From Sphingobacterium tabacisoli (GTDB taxonomy: Bacteria; Bacteroidota; Bacteroidia; Sphingobacteriales; Sphingobacteriaceae), in the NCBI RefSeq assembly GCF_017908035.1, contig NZ_JAEQMU010000007.1:124001-188000 (forward strand): a DNA stretch of 64,000 nucleotides, given 5' to 3'. Position numbers and translations under genes: made by a program. The notes below the pieces were generated by a model that saw nothing but the letters and a program-made list of their open reading frames with translations, had not been told where the DNA came from and did no database searches. Numbering within the stretch: the first letter of the stretch is position 1; each line of letters begins with the position of its first letter. This document shows, in pieces, positions 45,229 through 53,708 of this stretch.

Positions 45229-46206
45229 TTAATTGTTTAGTGTTTTCACTAATATTAAAATCGGTGCAATTTCTAAGCTGCAAAGATACAGAATTAAATA
45301 AAAGATTGAAAACCTAAGATTTCCCACAACACTATAAGCTGTTCGTAAAAAGCGGTATAAGAACAAGATAGACACCACAATAAGAAAGAAAATTAATATT
45401 ATCTTAAAGTAGGAAGTAGGAAAAAAGGTAACGAAAAGTAATAACGGCATTAATATTAACATACTATTAAAGTACACTAAATATAAGACGGCTATATATT
45501 CCCGAACGAGTCTTTCGACCTCAAACACTATAGCAATAATACGAACCATCAATATCTTGGCTACGAACAGGATACCCACAAGCACCGATATCTGGATAAA
45601 ATTAGCGACAGTAACTTCGCTCATAGGATTATACGCGGAGCGATAGAGAAGAATAAATAAACCTAAAGAAAAACTAAATATGATATATAGAAAAATATAA
45701 GGCCAAGAGGTCATCACATTATCTTCCTTACTGATCTGAGCCAGTACCCTATCATTGAAGAACCCGTATATAATATTCTGAAAGTTGGAATAAAAAAATA
45801 GCCGAACTAAACCTATCCCCAAAAACAACAAGATCAATACACCGATTATCCATAGAGGACGATCGACCTTTTGTAACGCTTGCATCGTAGGCGCCTGCTT
45901 ATCCTTATTGAGACTCGCTGTAAACTCCATCCAAGAAACAAAGTCATTATCTGTCACGGTAATTTTCCGACGTAGACTATCTAGGTATGGATTCGGTCTA
46001 TTATTGTCCACAAAAACATATAACCTCGCTAAAGAATCTTTTTTTACCTGCACAGCAGATAACGAATCCTGCGTAACACGCAGCAATGAATCTGACAAAG
46101 GCGCGACCTGTGCCCTCAAGCCGGCAAACGAGAATACTACTGCAAATAGCATCAAAAGATATTCCAATTTTTTCCTAATTTGCAGTGGCCTATTCTTTGT
46201 TTCCAT
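45229..46206 (-). CDS. DUF4271 domain-containing membrane protein
   Basis: This 325-residue product has a signal-like hydrophobic N-terminus (LEYLLMLFAVVFSFAGLRAQ), a ~100-residue hydrophilic segment and then about six membrane helices from residue ~115 (for example PLWIIGVLILLFLGIGLVRLFF and IILIFFLIVVSILFLYRFLR). This matches DUF4271 proteins, a Bacteroidota family usually encoded immediately beside hemD. It is 12 bases before the hemD-like gene, so the two are cotranscribed. Function unknown. Confidence 0.85.
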   Translation of the reverse strand: METKNRPLQIRKKLEYLLMLFAVVFSFAGLRAQVAPLSDSLLRVTQDSLSAVQVKKDSLARLYVFVDNNRPNPYLDSLRRKITVTDNDFVSWMEFTASLNKDKQAPTMQALQKVDRPLWIIGVLILLFLGIGLVRLFFYSNFQNIIYGFFNDRVLAQISKEDNVMTSWPYIFLYIIFSFSLGLFILLYRSAYNPMSEVTVANFIQISVLVGILFVAKILMVRIIAIVFEVERLVREYIAVLYLVYFNSMLILMPLLLFVTFFPTSYFKIILIFFLIVVSILFLYRFLRTAYSVVGNLRFSIFYLILYLCSLEIAPILILVKTLNN

Positions 46207-46252
46207 GTATGCTCAAAGGTAGGATTTTTGTCAATAAAAACTAAACGATTCT

Positions 46253-46819
46253 ATGCGAGATACAATCAATAGGTGCCCATGGTGTGGAGACGACCCGCTG
46301 TATGTAGAGTACCATGACAAAGAATGGGGAAAAAAGGTGACCGATGACCGTATCCTATTCGAATTTTTATTACTGGAATCTGCTCAGGCGGGATTGAGCT
46401 GGATCACTATACTACGAAAACGCGAGGGATACCGCGAACTTTTTGCTGACTTCGACCCTATCAGGGTAGCAAAATACACACAAGAGCAAATCGACACCAT
46501 AGTTCAAAATCCAGCTATCATACGCCACCGTGGCAAGGTCGCTGCAGCAGTTACTAACGCACAGATTTTTCTGGATATACAGAAGGAATTCGGTTCATTC
46601 TACAAATACCTGTACACTTTCATGCCAAATGGGGAGTCTATAAAAAATAACCTTACCTCCATGAAGGATGCGCAGGCCAGCACCCCCGAATCGGATGCAC
46701 TTTCAAAAGATCTTAAGAAACGAGGTGTCAAATTCTTTGGCACCACCATATGCTATGCATTCATGCAAGCCACTGGCATGGTTAATGACCATTTAGACTC
46801 CTGCCAATTTAAAGGCTAG
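46253..46819 (+). CDS. tag: DNA-3-methyladenine glycosylase I
   Basis: This 188-residue protein removes 3-methyladenine from alkylated DNA in the cytoplasm. The start CPWCGDDPLYVEYHDKEWG, the ESAQAGLSWITILRKREGYRELFADFDP motif and FFGTTICYAFMQATGMVNDH are all Tag signatures. The zinc ligands seem present: Cys near residue 8-11, His in YHDKEWG, and His/Cys in NDHLDSC. Length is normal. Its stop codon shares the bases CTAG with the stop of the convergent hpt gene, so the two genes overlap by three to four bases. Confidence 0.96.
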   Translation: MRDTINRCPWCGDDPLYVEYHDKEWGKKVTDDRILFEFLLLESAQAGLSWITILRKREGYRELFADFDPIRVAKYTQEQIDTIVQNPAIIRHRGKVAAAVTNAQIFLDIQKEFGSFYKYLYTFMPNGESIKNNLTSMKDAQASTPESDALSKDLKKRGVKFFGTTICYAFMQATGMVNDHLDSCQFKG

Positions 46820-47361
46820 GCTCCGCCGGAGACCTCCTTGTAGATATCAGGGAGGTTTCGGCACTGCCCGTTATAATCCAACCCATACCCTACGACAAAC
46901 TCCGGTACAATTTCGAAACCTACATACATGATATTATCAAATTCATGTTGCAGACATGCAGGTTTAAGCAGTAAAGTACACACTACCACACTTGCAACCC
47001 CTAGTTTCTCCAGGGCCTCCATCGTATACTTCAATGATCGGCCAGAATCAACCACATCCTCCACGATAACGATATTGCGCCCCGTCAAATCCATCCCAAC
47101 ACCTATTAACTCATGTATGTTACCTTGCGCTGTACCTGCATAAGAAGCCAATTTAACAAAGGACATCTCACAAGGAATATGTACCTGTTTCATCAGATCG
47201 GCCATAAACATAAAAGAACCATTCAGCACACCGATAAAGACCGGATGCTTGTCCGCGTACTGTACATTGATATCTATACCGATCAACCGAATCCTCTTTT
47301 TTATTTCATCATACTCGATAAAAGGCTCAAATTTCAAATTATCAATCTCAATTGTACGCAT
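46816..47361 (-). CDS. hpt: hypoxanthine phosphoribosyltransferase
   Basis: This 181-residue enzyme converts hypoxanthine/guanine plus PRPP into IMP/GMP for purine salvage. The PRPP loop is VIVEDVVDSGRSLKYT (about 98-113), and the N-terminal GVLNGSFMFMADLMKQV and VGYGLDYNGQCRNLPDIY are standard. Cytoplasmic. It begins 5 bases after the transglycosylase gene, so the two may be cotranscribed, and converges with tag, sharing the palindromic CTAG for both stop codons. Confidence 0.95.
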   Translation of the reverse strand: MRTIEIDNLKFEPFIEYDEIKKRIRLIGIDINVQYADKHPVFIGVLNGSFMFMADLMKQVHIPCEMSFVKLASYAGTAQGNIHELIGVGMDLTGRNIVIVEDVVDSGRSLKYTMEALEKLGVASVVVCTLLLKPACLQHEFDNIMYVGFEIVPEFVVGYGLDYNGQCRNLPDIYKEVSGGA

Positions 47362-47366
47362 CTTCT

Positions 47367-49412
47367 TTAGTTCTTTTTTTCTTTGTTAAATAATTTTTCG
47401 AGGATGGATTTCTTTTCCGTTTCCTCTCGTTCCATTTCTTCTATCAGACGTTCGTGTTCATCAACCACATCTAGAGACACTGTATCCCTTATCAAGGGAG
47501 CAGGCGGGCGTAAGCCGGGCTGTAACACGACGTCATAAAAGCCGTAATTGGCGGGTACATTCACCTCCTTCAGATCCCCCACTTTGGTCATAATATATCC
47601 ATAGGTATTGAAATGACGCTGCACCCACGGCTTAAGATGTCCTGTATAGTCAAATGAAGCCAAACCCGTCTTAGGTCTAGGCACGATACTCGACAAGAAA
47701 AGACTCTCCCCCAGATTGAGCTCCTGTGGCCGCTTTTTAAAATAATATTGAGAAGCTTCTGCAATGCCATATACATCTTTACCCCATTCGATTACGTTCA
47801 GGTAAATTTCGAACAACCGATCTTTACTGACCTGTCCCGATGCTTCCATCAACCAAACCAACAGAATTTCTTCAAACTTACGCGTCATTGTTTTTTTACG
47901 GCTCAAAAACACGTTTTTCACCAATTGCATAGAGAGCGTACTGGCTCCACGCTTAAACTTCCGCTCCTTAATATTCGTACGGATAGACAGTTTGAAAGCT
48001 TCTTCTTCAAAACCATTATGTGTATAGAAAAAGGGATCTTCGGTATTACGTACCGTTGTTTTCAACACATAAGGAATCTGTGCCAAAGGGGTAAAATTAG
48101 GGTTGCTCGGTCCCACCACAATATGCCTTACAAACGTAGTATCGTCATAAGCATCATATTCAAAAGGAAAATTGAGCGAATCGACTTTTGCTTTTCCCCA
48201 GCTCAATACCTTCAGGTCAGTATCATCGATCGATGACTTAAACATAATATTGTCCGGATTGTCCAGTTCAACCGCAAAATCTAGGTTATAATCCACCTGC
48301 CCTGCAACTTGTATGCCTTCTAGACTTTCAAACAAACCGCCTGGGATAGCATCGAAAAAATTCTGTGCCGTAAATGGTCCCGTCCTTAGAGATAATTCAA
48401 TCTTCTTATTGGGCTTGATTGTAAACTTAGCTTTAGGAGAAACGGAGAACTCTTTGACTGTAATTTTAGATTTATCAGTCAGGGCGATGTAATCATTCGC
48501 TATGGCTATTCCTCCCGTCGCCAAGCCATGTGGCAATATTACGGCTTCGTCAGAGAGCCGTCTATGCTTGACAACCAGGTTATCGTATTCGACTGCCCCA
48601 GTCACATGCAATAAATCCTTTTCTACTTTACGGACCCCCGTAAGATCAAAAACCAATCGGTCAAAACTGATTCCTAATCCATACTTTCCTCTCAAAAAAG
48701 GCAACTCGGTATTCTTCTCTTTAGAGGAAACTTCAACTTTTAATTTTTGTCTATCTCCATCCACATGTCCTTTCAAGCGCCATTCCGCATCGTGATCATT
48801 GAGAAAAAGACTTGTTTCAAAATCTCCATCATCAATAATCGCCTGAGGCACCCGTATACGCTGATGTAACAAGCTGTCGCGGTACGAGATCTCAAAGTCA
48901 TTCATCCGCATATTACTAGGTACCTTAGAAAATATCTGCTTAGCAAGCCGTTGCGCCCATTCTGCGAAGTTACGCTCATTGGGTTCTTCTATTGCCGTCG
49001 AATCTTTCTCCTTTTTACGGAAGAGAAAATCATAGTTGCTCACGGTATCCCTCTTCACAAAAGAAACCTTTCCGTGATCAAGGTCAAAACGCCCGATCTT
49101 GACATCTCCAAACAACAAAGGCCATATCCGGATACTGACCCCGAGATGATCCATCGCCGCAAGCGTATCCCGTCCCGCAGGCACTACCGTAACACCATCA
49201 AAAACAACAGTAGTCAAACCATCAAACCGATAACTATCCACCTTAAAATCGATCTGATAGTCTTTTTTCAGCTTCACCTGTGCTCTACCAACAGCAGCAT
49301 CAAGGTAACCTTCACGTTTGGACATTGCAAAAGCAAACGCTCCACCGATTAAAATAATAAGGGCACCCAAGGCTATTAAAAGCCACTTTTTCCGTGATAC
49401 TGACAATCGCAT
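47367..49412 (-). CDS. GT51 transglycosylase with long AsmA-like N-terminal region
   Basis: This 681-residue protein has one N-terminal membrane helix (KWLLIALGALIILIGGAFAF). Residues ~40-420 resemble AsmA-type periplasmic beta repeats (DGVTVVPAGRDTLAAMDHLGV, IGRFDLDHGKVSFVKRDT). Residues ~440-640 form a peptidoglycan glycosyltransferase (GT51) domain with EDPFFYTHNGFEEEAF (catalytic Glu), GASTLSMQLVKNVFL, RKFEEILLVWLME and EIYLNVIEWGKDVYGIAEASQYYF. There is no transpeptidase domain, so it is monofunctional. The fusion occurs in Bacteroidota but is far longer than E. coli MtgA. It probably polymerises glycan strands at the inner membrane. Cotranscription with hpt is likely. Confidence 0.88.
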   Translation of the reverse strand: MRLSVSRKKWLLIALGALIILIGGAFAFAMSKREGYLDAAVGRAQVKLKKDYQIDFKVDSYRFDGLTTVVFDGVTVVPAGRDTLAAMDHLGVSIRIWPLLFGDVKIGRFDLDHGKVSFVKRDTVSNYDFLFRKKEKDSTAIEEPNERNFAEWAQRLAKQIFSKVPSNMRMNDFEISYRDSLLHQRIRVPQAIIDDGDFETSLFLNDHDAEWRLKGHVDGDRQKLKVEVSSKEKNTELPFLRGKYGLGISFDRLVFDLTGVRKVEKDLLHVTGAVEYDNLVVKHRRLSDEAVILPHGLATGGIAIANDYIALTDKSKITVKEFSVSPKAKFTIKPNKKIELSLRTGPFTAQNFFDAIPGGLFESLEGIQVAGQVDYNLDFAVELDNPDNIMFKSSIDDTDLKVLSWGKAKVDSLNFPFEYDAYDDTTFVRHIVVGPSNPNFTPLAQIPYVLKTTVRNTEDPFFYTHNGFEEEAFKLSIRTNIKERKFKRGASTLSMQLVKNVFLSRKKTMTRKFEEILLVWLMEASGQVSKDRLFEIYLNVIEWGKDVYGIAEASQYYFKKRPQELNLGESLFLSSIVPRPKTGLASFDYTGHLKPWVQRHFNTYGYIMTKVGDLKEVNVPANYGFYDVVLQPGLRPPAPLIRDTVSLDVVDEHERLIEEMEREETEKKSILEKLFNKEKKN

Positions 49413-49610
49413 ATCTAACTCGATCTATTTGGATGTTAAACTTAGATAAAAAGCTTGGAAATATCGAAAAATGCAGAAAAAATAGCACTTTAATTGACAA
49501 TAATCTATCTGCGCTCATTAGCGTATGCCTTATATTCCGTTAGCCGCACCCTGCTAAATACCAATGAAAGATTACCTACGTGAACTCGCAAGCTCGGTCT
49601 GTAAACTATA
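49413..49610. other. intergenic region upstream of GT51 gene
   Basis: No coding signal. It must contain the minus-strand promoter of the transglycosylase gene, but no clear TAnnTTTG box was found. The rest of the gap to 49794 is taken by the REP-like element below and by the leader of the Gfo/Idh/MocA gene. Confidence 0.4.
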
Positions 49611-49712
49611 CCGCCCTTGCGAGGCACGAAGGAACCCCGAAGGGCTCATCGTAGATAGTTTTTTTTAATAATGAGACTGCTTCATTTCATTCGCAGTGAC
49701 GGGTATCGCTAC
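49611..49712. repeat. REP-like imperfect inverted repeat
   Basis: The left arm (CCGCCCTTGCGAGGCACGAA, 49611-49630) and the right arm (49672-49712, containing GACTGCTTCATTTCATTCGC and GTGACGGG) are imperfect inverse copies around a T-rich middle. They resemble the widespread TTGCGAGGNACGAAGCAATC ... GCAATGACG dispersed intergenic repeat seen in many bacterial genomes, here degraded. The resemblance is from memory; only one copy is in this window. Confidence 0.55.
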
Positions 49713-49794
49713 CCATGAACTGCACTTATCTACTTGGAATAAACGAAGAATAGTATTATTTTAGACCATACTTAAACATAAACGCTACTATATT

Positions 49795-51216
49795 ATGAAC
49801 AAACGGGAATTTTTAAAAAGCAGTGCAATAGGTGCGTTGGGGCTTCTTCTTTCGCCTTCTATTCTAAAAGCTTTCCCTACAGATCGCCGCTTGCGGACTG
49901 CACACATCGGTGTTGGCGGCATGGGCAGGGCAGACTTGGATGCCATTTCCTCCCATCCGAATGTGGATATTTTCGCGTTATGCGATGTGGATGCCATAAA
50001 CCTAGGTGAAGCGCACAAACTACACCCTAAAGCTCGTATCTTTTCCGATTATCGGAAGATGTTGGCGGAACTTGGTGACCAGATTGACGCCGTCATCGTA
50101 TCCACCCCCGATCATACCCATGCTCCGGCTTCCCTATTGGCCATGCAGATGAATAAACCTGTTTATTGCCAAAAGCCCCTAACGCATTACGTATCCGAAT
50201 CACGTGAAATGAAAAGAGTGGCAGCTGAAAAAAAATTAGTCACTCAGATGGGTATTCAGGTACATTCTTTTTACGACTATAAGCTGGCTACACTTTTGAT
50301 CCAGTCTGGTATAATCGGAAAGGTGCACACCGTACACGCCTGGTCTCCAAAAAACCACGGCTACGATGGCCCACCTCCCCAAGGAGAGGACCCAATCCCA
50401 GAAACCCTAGACTGGAACTTATGGGCAGGCACATCGCCTAAAAGACCCTATAAAAAAGATGTATATCACCCAGGACGCTGGAGACAAATAATGGACTACG
50501 GTTGCGGAACGTTGGGCGATATGGGTGTACATATCTTTGATACCCCATATAATGCACTCCAGCTTGACGTACCACGTACGATCATCAACGAGTGCCGACC
50601 TACGAACGGATTTGGTTTTCCGGAGCACAATAAAGTTACCTATGAATTCCCAGGTACCGCATATACTACCTCATCGTTAAAATGGATCTGGTATGATGGC
50701 CCCGGTGCGCCAGCAATCAATGAAGACCTAACGCTACCCAATATGCAAGCTGCTAAAAAAGAGGTAAAGAAACAGGACGATCCAGGGGTGTTATCTTTAG
50801 ACCCAGGAATAGCAGGCGATGGCCAACTCCCTGAGCAGGGCGCTATGTTTGTCGGTACCAAAGGACGTTTGTTATTGCCACACTTCATGCAGCTACCACG
50901 AAAAATAGTTGATGGTCAATATGTTGATATCTCTACAGAAATAGAAAAGGTATCAGCCAAGCACAATCTAGGTAAGCCCGTCCGTGATTATGATAAGGAA
51001 GGTGCTAAGCACTATCACCAGTTTGTAGACGCCTGTTTGGGTAAAGCAGAATGTTCTGCTCCTTTTGATTATGCTTCCCGACTGACAGAAACCATTCTTT
51101 TAGGCACTATTGCCGGACGCTTCCCTGGGGAAACCTTGCATTGGGATGCTAAAAAGGCTAAATTTAAAGAAGAAAAAGCAAACCAATATTTACAAGGTAA
51201 CTATAGGTCTTTTTAA
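49795..51216 (+). CDS. exported Gfo/Idh/MocA family oxidoreductase
   Basis: This 473-residue product has a Tat-like signal (MNKREFLKSSAIGALGLLLS, with KR rather than RR). A Rossmann domain follows with HIGVGGMGRADLDAI (GxGxxG, 38-44), CDVDAINL and VIVSTPDHTHAPASLLAM, then PVYCQKPLTHYVSESREM. The last is the EKP-type catalytic loop with Gln in place of Glu, common in this exported subgroup. The C-terminal domain is long (~300 residues), with DYGCGTLGDMGVHIFDTPY and HYHQFVDACLGKAECSAPFDYA. It probably acts on a sugar or cyclitol with NAD(P) in the periplasm. It is monocistronic, with a strong terminator. Substrate unknown. Confidence 0.88.
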   Translation: MNKREFLKSSAIGALGLLLSPSILKAFPTDRRLRTAHIGVGGMGRADLDAISSHPNVDIFALCDVDAINLGEAHKLHPKARIFSDYRKMLAELGDQIDAVIVSTPDHTHAPASLLAMQMNKPVYCQKPLTHYVSESREMKRVAAEKKLVTQMGIQVHSFYDYKLATLLIQSGIIGKVHTVHAWSPKNHGYDGPPPQGEDPIPETLDWNLWAGTSPKRPYKKDVYHPGRWRQIMDYGCGTLGDMGVHIFDTPYNALQLDVPRTIINECRPTNGFGFPEHNKVTYEFPGTAYTTSSLKWIWYDGPGAPAINEDLTLPNMQAAKKEVKKQDDPGVLSLDPGIAGDGQLPEQGAMFVGTKGRLLLPHFMQLPRKIVDGQYVDISTEIEKVSAKHNLGKPVRDYDKEGAKHYHQFVDACLGKAECSAPFDYASRLTETILLGTIAGRFPGETLHWDAKKAKFKEEKANQYLQGNYRSF

Positions 51217-51236
51217 ACAACTACTGTTTATTTTAT

Positions 51237-51277
51237 ACAGAAAAGGTTTCTATCCTAAGGATAGAAACCTTTTCTGT
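51237..51277 (+). terminator. terminator of Gfo/Idh/MocA gene
   Basis: An almost perfect ~20-bp stem (51237-51256 with 51258-51277, palindromic centre CCTAAGG) carries an A-run on one side and TTTT on the other. It starts about 20 bases after the stop. Confidence 0.92.
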
Positions 51278-51469
51278 TACATGATCAAGCTAGAAGTCTT
51301 CTGAGAGGCAAAATTTGCTTATGTGACTTATTTTCATTATATTACAAAATTCAGACTAAATCATACAAACCGTCTGAACAGATTTCTTTCGATTTTCGAA
51401 CGATATCTTAGGGATAAACAAACACATCACACGCTCCCTTGTATTCAAAATAAAAAAATCACTAAGCAT

Positions 51470-51754
51470 ATGAACAATAACATTTTAATACATTACCCCA
51501 AGGCAAACTCGAGGCCCGTTAGTGTCAACTACAAAGTATCGAATGAAGGTGACCTGAAAACAATTACCTGTATTGTCCCCGATAAAGACAACACCCCATC
51601 CTGGCTTGAATTACAGAAATTCGAACTCGTTGCCATGAAATTTGACAATGCCTATGACCTGGTATTCGAACAGCGCAAATTTGACCGCAATCTAGATACT
51701 GTATTATTCTTAGACAAAGTCTTCGAAAAGATTATGGATTTGAGGCAAGCATGA
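51470..51754 (+). CDS. small hypothetical protein
   Basis: This 94-residue product starts at the ATG at 51470 (MNNNILIHYPKANSRPVSVN); the open frame reaches further upstream to 51323 but that part looks non-coding. It shows alternating polar/hydrophobic pattern (NYKVSNEGDLKTITCIVPDK and MKFDNAYDLVFEQRKFDRN) with no signal peptide and no motif I recognise. It ends 48 bases before the Mrp gene, with a TAnnTTTG box between them. It may be a small conserved Bacteroidota protein; function unknown. Confidence 0.6.
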   Translation: MNNNILIHYPKANSRPVSVNYKVSNEGDLKTITCIVPDKDNTPSWLELQKFELVAMKFDNAYDLVFEQRKFDRNLDTVLFLDKVFEKIMDLRQA

Positions 51755-51776
51755 CATGTTTGTCTACAGCAATGTG

Positions 51777-51784
51777 TAGCTTTG
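51777..51784 (+). promoter_or_regulatory. -7 box (TAnnTTTG) of mrp
   Basis: TAGCTTTG matches the Bacteroidota -7 consensus and lies 18 bases before the mrp ATG; a TTTG is found 14 bases further upstream, closer than the usual ~19. Confidence 0.45.
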
Positions 51785-51802
51785 TAATAGAATTACGAAG
51801 TT

Positions 51803-52861
51803 ATGATTACAAAAGAGCAGATATTACACGCATTGAGCCATGTAGAGGATCCGGATTTGAAAAAAGATCTGGTGACACTCCATATGATTCAAAATATTGA
51901 GATATATCCGAACAAATTAAAATTTGATGTGGTACTCACCACACCGGCATGCCCGATGAAAGGGCATATCGAGCACGCCTGTCGTAACGCGATTGCCCTA
52001 TTTGTGGACAAGGATATCGAAGTCGAGATCAACATGACTTCCAATGTGACAAGTGTAGACACCTCACAGCTTAAAGGCATCAAAAATATTATTCTTGTTT
52101 CCTCAGGAAAAGGTGGTGTGGGTAAGTCTACCGTAGCCAGCAACCTTGCATTAGCCCTAGCCGAATCAGGGGCTAAGACAGGGCTACTCGATGCAGATAT
52201 CTATGGCCCATCGCTACCGATTATGTTCGGTCTAGAAGGTGCTAAACCAATGGCTACGCAGATGCCGGATGGTAAAACGAAAATCGAACCCATCGAGAAG
52301 TTTGGATTGAAACTTCTTTCTATTGGTTTTTTCACCGATCCCAACCAACCTATCCCTTGGCGTGGTCCTATGGCGACAGCAGCGATCAAGCAACTCTTTA
52401 ACGATGCTGATTGGGGCGAACTGGATTATCTGATCGTGGATATGCCACCGGGTACGGGCGACATTCATATCACCGTATCGCAGACCTACCCTATTTCGGG
52501 GGCTGTCATCGTGACCACACCGCAACAGGTAGCACTTGCTGATGCAATCAAAGGAATAGCGATGTACCAGATGGAAGGTATCAATGTACCTATCGTCGGT
52601 ATTGTAGAAAACATGGCTTACTTTACGCCTGCTGAACTGCCCGAAAACAAATACTATATCTTTGGTAAGGATGGTGGCAAGCGATTGGCAGAAGACAATA
52701 AAGTTCCATTCCTAGGCGAAATTCCATTGATCAAAGCCATCAGTGATGCCGGAGACAACGGCTTCCCTGTAGTACTGGACGGAGACGAGGATATATCCGA
52801 ATCATACAAAAGTATAGCCGGTCGTGTAGCTCAGGAAGTCAGCATATTGGCGAATAGATAA
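51803..52861 (+). CDS. mrp: Mrp/ApbC iron-sulfur cluster carrier ATPase
   Basis: This 352-residue cytoplasmic P-loop ATPase has an N-terminal MIP18/DUF59 domain (about 1-80, HALSHVEDPDLKKDLVTL and TTPACPMKGHIEHAC). It continues with a Mrp/NBP35 domain with the deviant Walker A GKGGVGKSTVASNLA (102-116), DADIYGPSLP and DYLIVDMPPGTGDIH. ApbC/Mrp proteins bind and transfer [4Fe-4S] clusters. The C-terminal CxxC of the family is not seen: ENMAYFTPAELPENKYYIFG replaces the usual ENMSYF-C-x2-C segment. This loss is known in some Bacteroidota homologues and makes cluster transfer less certain. Monocistronic with a terminator. Confidence 0.93.
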   Translation: MITKEQILHALSHVEDPDLKKDLVTLHMIQNIEIYPNKLKFDVVLTTPACPMKGHIEHACRNAIALFVDKDIEVEINMTSNVTSVDTSQLKGIKNIILVSSGKGGVGKSTVASNLALALAESGAKTGLLDADIYGPSLPIMFGLEGAKPMATQMPDGKTKIEPIEKFGLKLLSIGFFTDPNQPIPWRGPMATAAIKQLFNDADWGELDYLIVDMPPGTGDIHITVSQTYPISGAVIVTTPQQVALADAIKGIAMYQMEGINVPIVGIVENMAYFTPAELPENKYYIFGKDGGKRLAEDNKVPFLGEIPLIKAISDAGDNGFPVVLDGDEDISESYKSIAGRVAQEVSILANR

Positions 52862-52898
52862 TATTTAAAGAGCAGGCCTAGCCTGCTCTTTAAATATT
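52860..52898 (+). terminator. terminator of mrp
   Basis: An 18-bp perfect inverted repeat starting at the last base of the mrp stop codon (stem ...AAAGAGCAGGC / GCCTGCTCTTT..., loop CTA). Very stable. Confidence 0.9.
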
Positions 52899-53708
52899 AC
52901 TGTTAAAGTCTTAAAACAAACCAGAACTGTTAACATATTCATTTAGACAAAACACCTCTGATAATACCTTCCGCTTCTAATAAAAAATCAGCCAGTACTT
53001 TATTTTCCCAGTAATTTTACTTGAGCTCAAATCAGCCTGTAGAACATTCTATATACCGATATAAAACTGTTGAAATCATCACTTCTTCGCTAAAAATCAA
53101 TATAAAAGAACGCCCTCTCGCTACGTAACATGGATACATTCTTGTACAAGTAGATGAGAAACTGAACCAAAAAGATTAGAAACCAGCAACAGTAATTGAG
53201 AGTCTGGTCTACGTTTGTGACAGACTCATACCAGTATCTGCTATTTTTAGATCACTTTCTACAGTTGCTACGCAGCAATTGGGGACAAAATCATGATTCT
53301 ATCCGTAACTGCTCTTACTTTACGGCTTACCTGTACCAGACTACGAGAAACTGAACAAAGACTATCACGCTCTTAATTAACTATAGAGAATATTCATTAC
53401 CAATTAAAGCAAACTATCTTTTCCTTAAACGCATGTTACGTAGCGAGAGAATAGACAATGAAGACTTTCTTTTATAGTTGCACAGCATTATTTGTTACTT
53501 GTACCAGATCAAGAACTATTCGTATACCATTGCCAAATACTTAATACCCTAAATGTGAAAGTAGTATCACTTCACAGATATGCCTCGGAGCATTCGCAAA
53601 GACTCGTATCATAACTTCTTAATTGTGTGTCCATTTAAGTTTTAGTATATTGAGTCTGCTTATTAATGACGTGCATTTATAAACTACTTGACCTTTTTTG
53701 TTTTAATT
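52899..53708. other. 810-base non-coding stretch with inverted and diverged repeats
   Basis: No frame here has coding character and no tRNA or known RNA motif is seen. The stretch contains an exact 18-base inverted repeat (53115-53132 and 53432-53449), three diverged copies of a ~25-base motif (53143-53167, 53332-53356 and 53500-53517), and two small hairpins (53200-53227 and 53265-53278). CTACG recurs at several of these sites. It could be a miniature inverted-repeat element, a structured RNA, or the remnant of a lost gene. Confidence 0.6.
53115..53449. repeat. 335-base segment bounded by 18-base inverted repeats (MITE-like candidate)
   Basis: CTCTCGCTACGTAACATG at 53115-53132 is exactly reverse-complemented at 53432-53449. 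The 299 bases between have no open frame of note. Size and terminal inverted repeats fit a miniature inverted-repeat transposable element, but flanking bases show no obvious target-site duplication. Confidence 0.5.

Noticed and set aside
53115-53449. Integron attC array or tRNA-derived element
   Set aside because: No GTTRRRY/RYYYAAC pairs with consistent order, no integrase gene, no tRNA-like cloverleaf.
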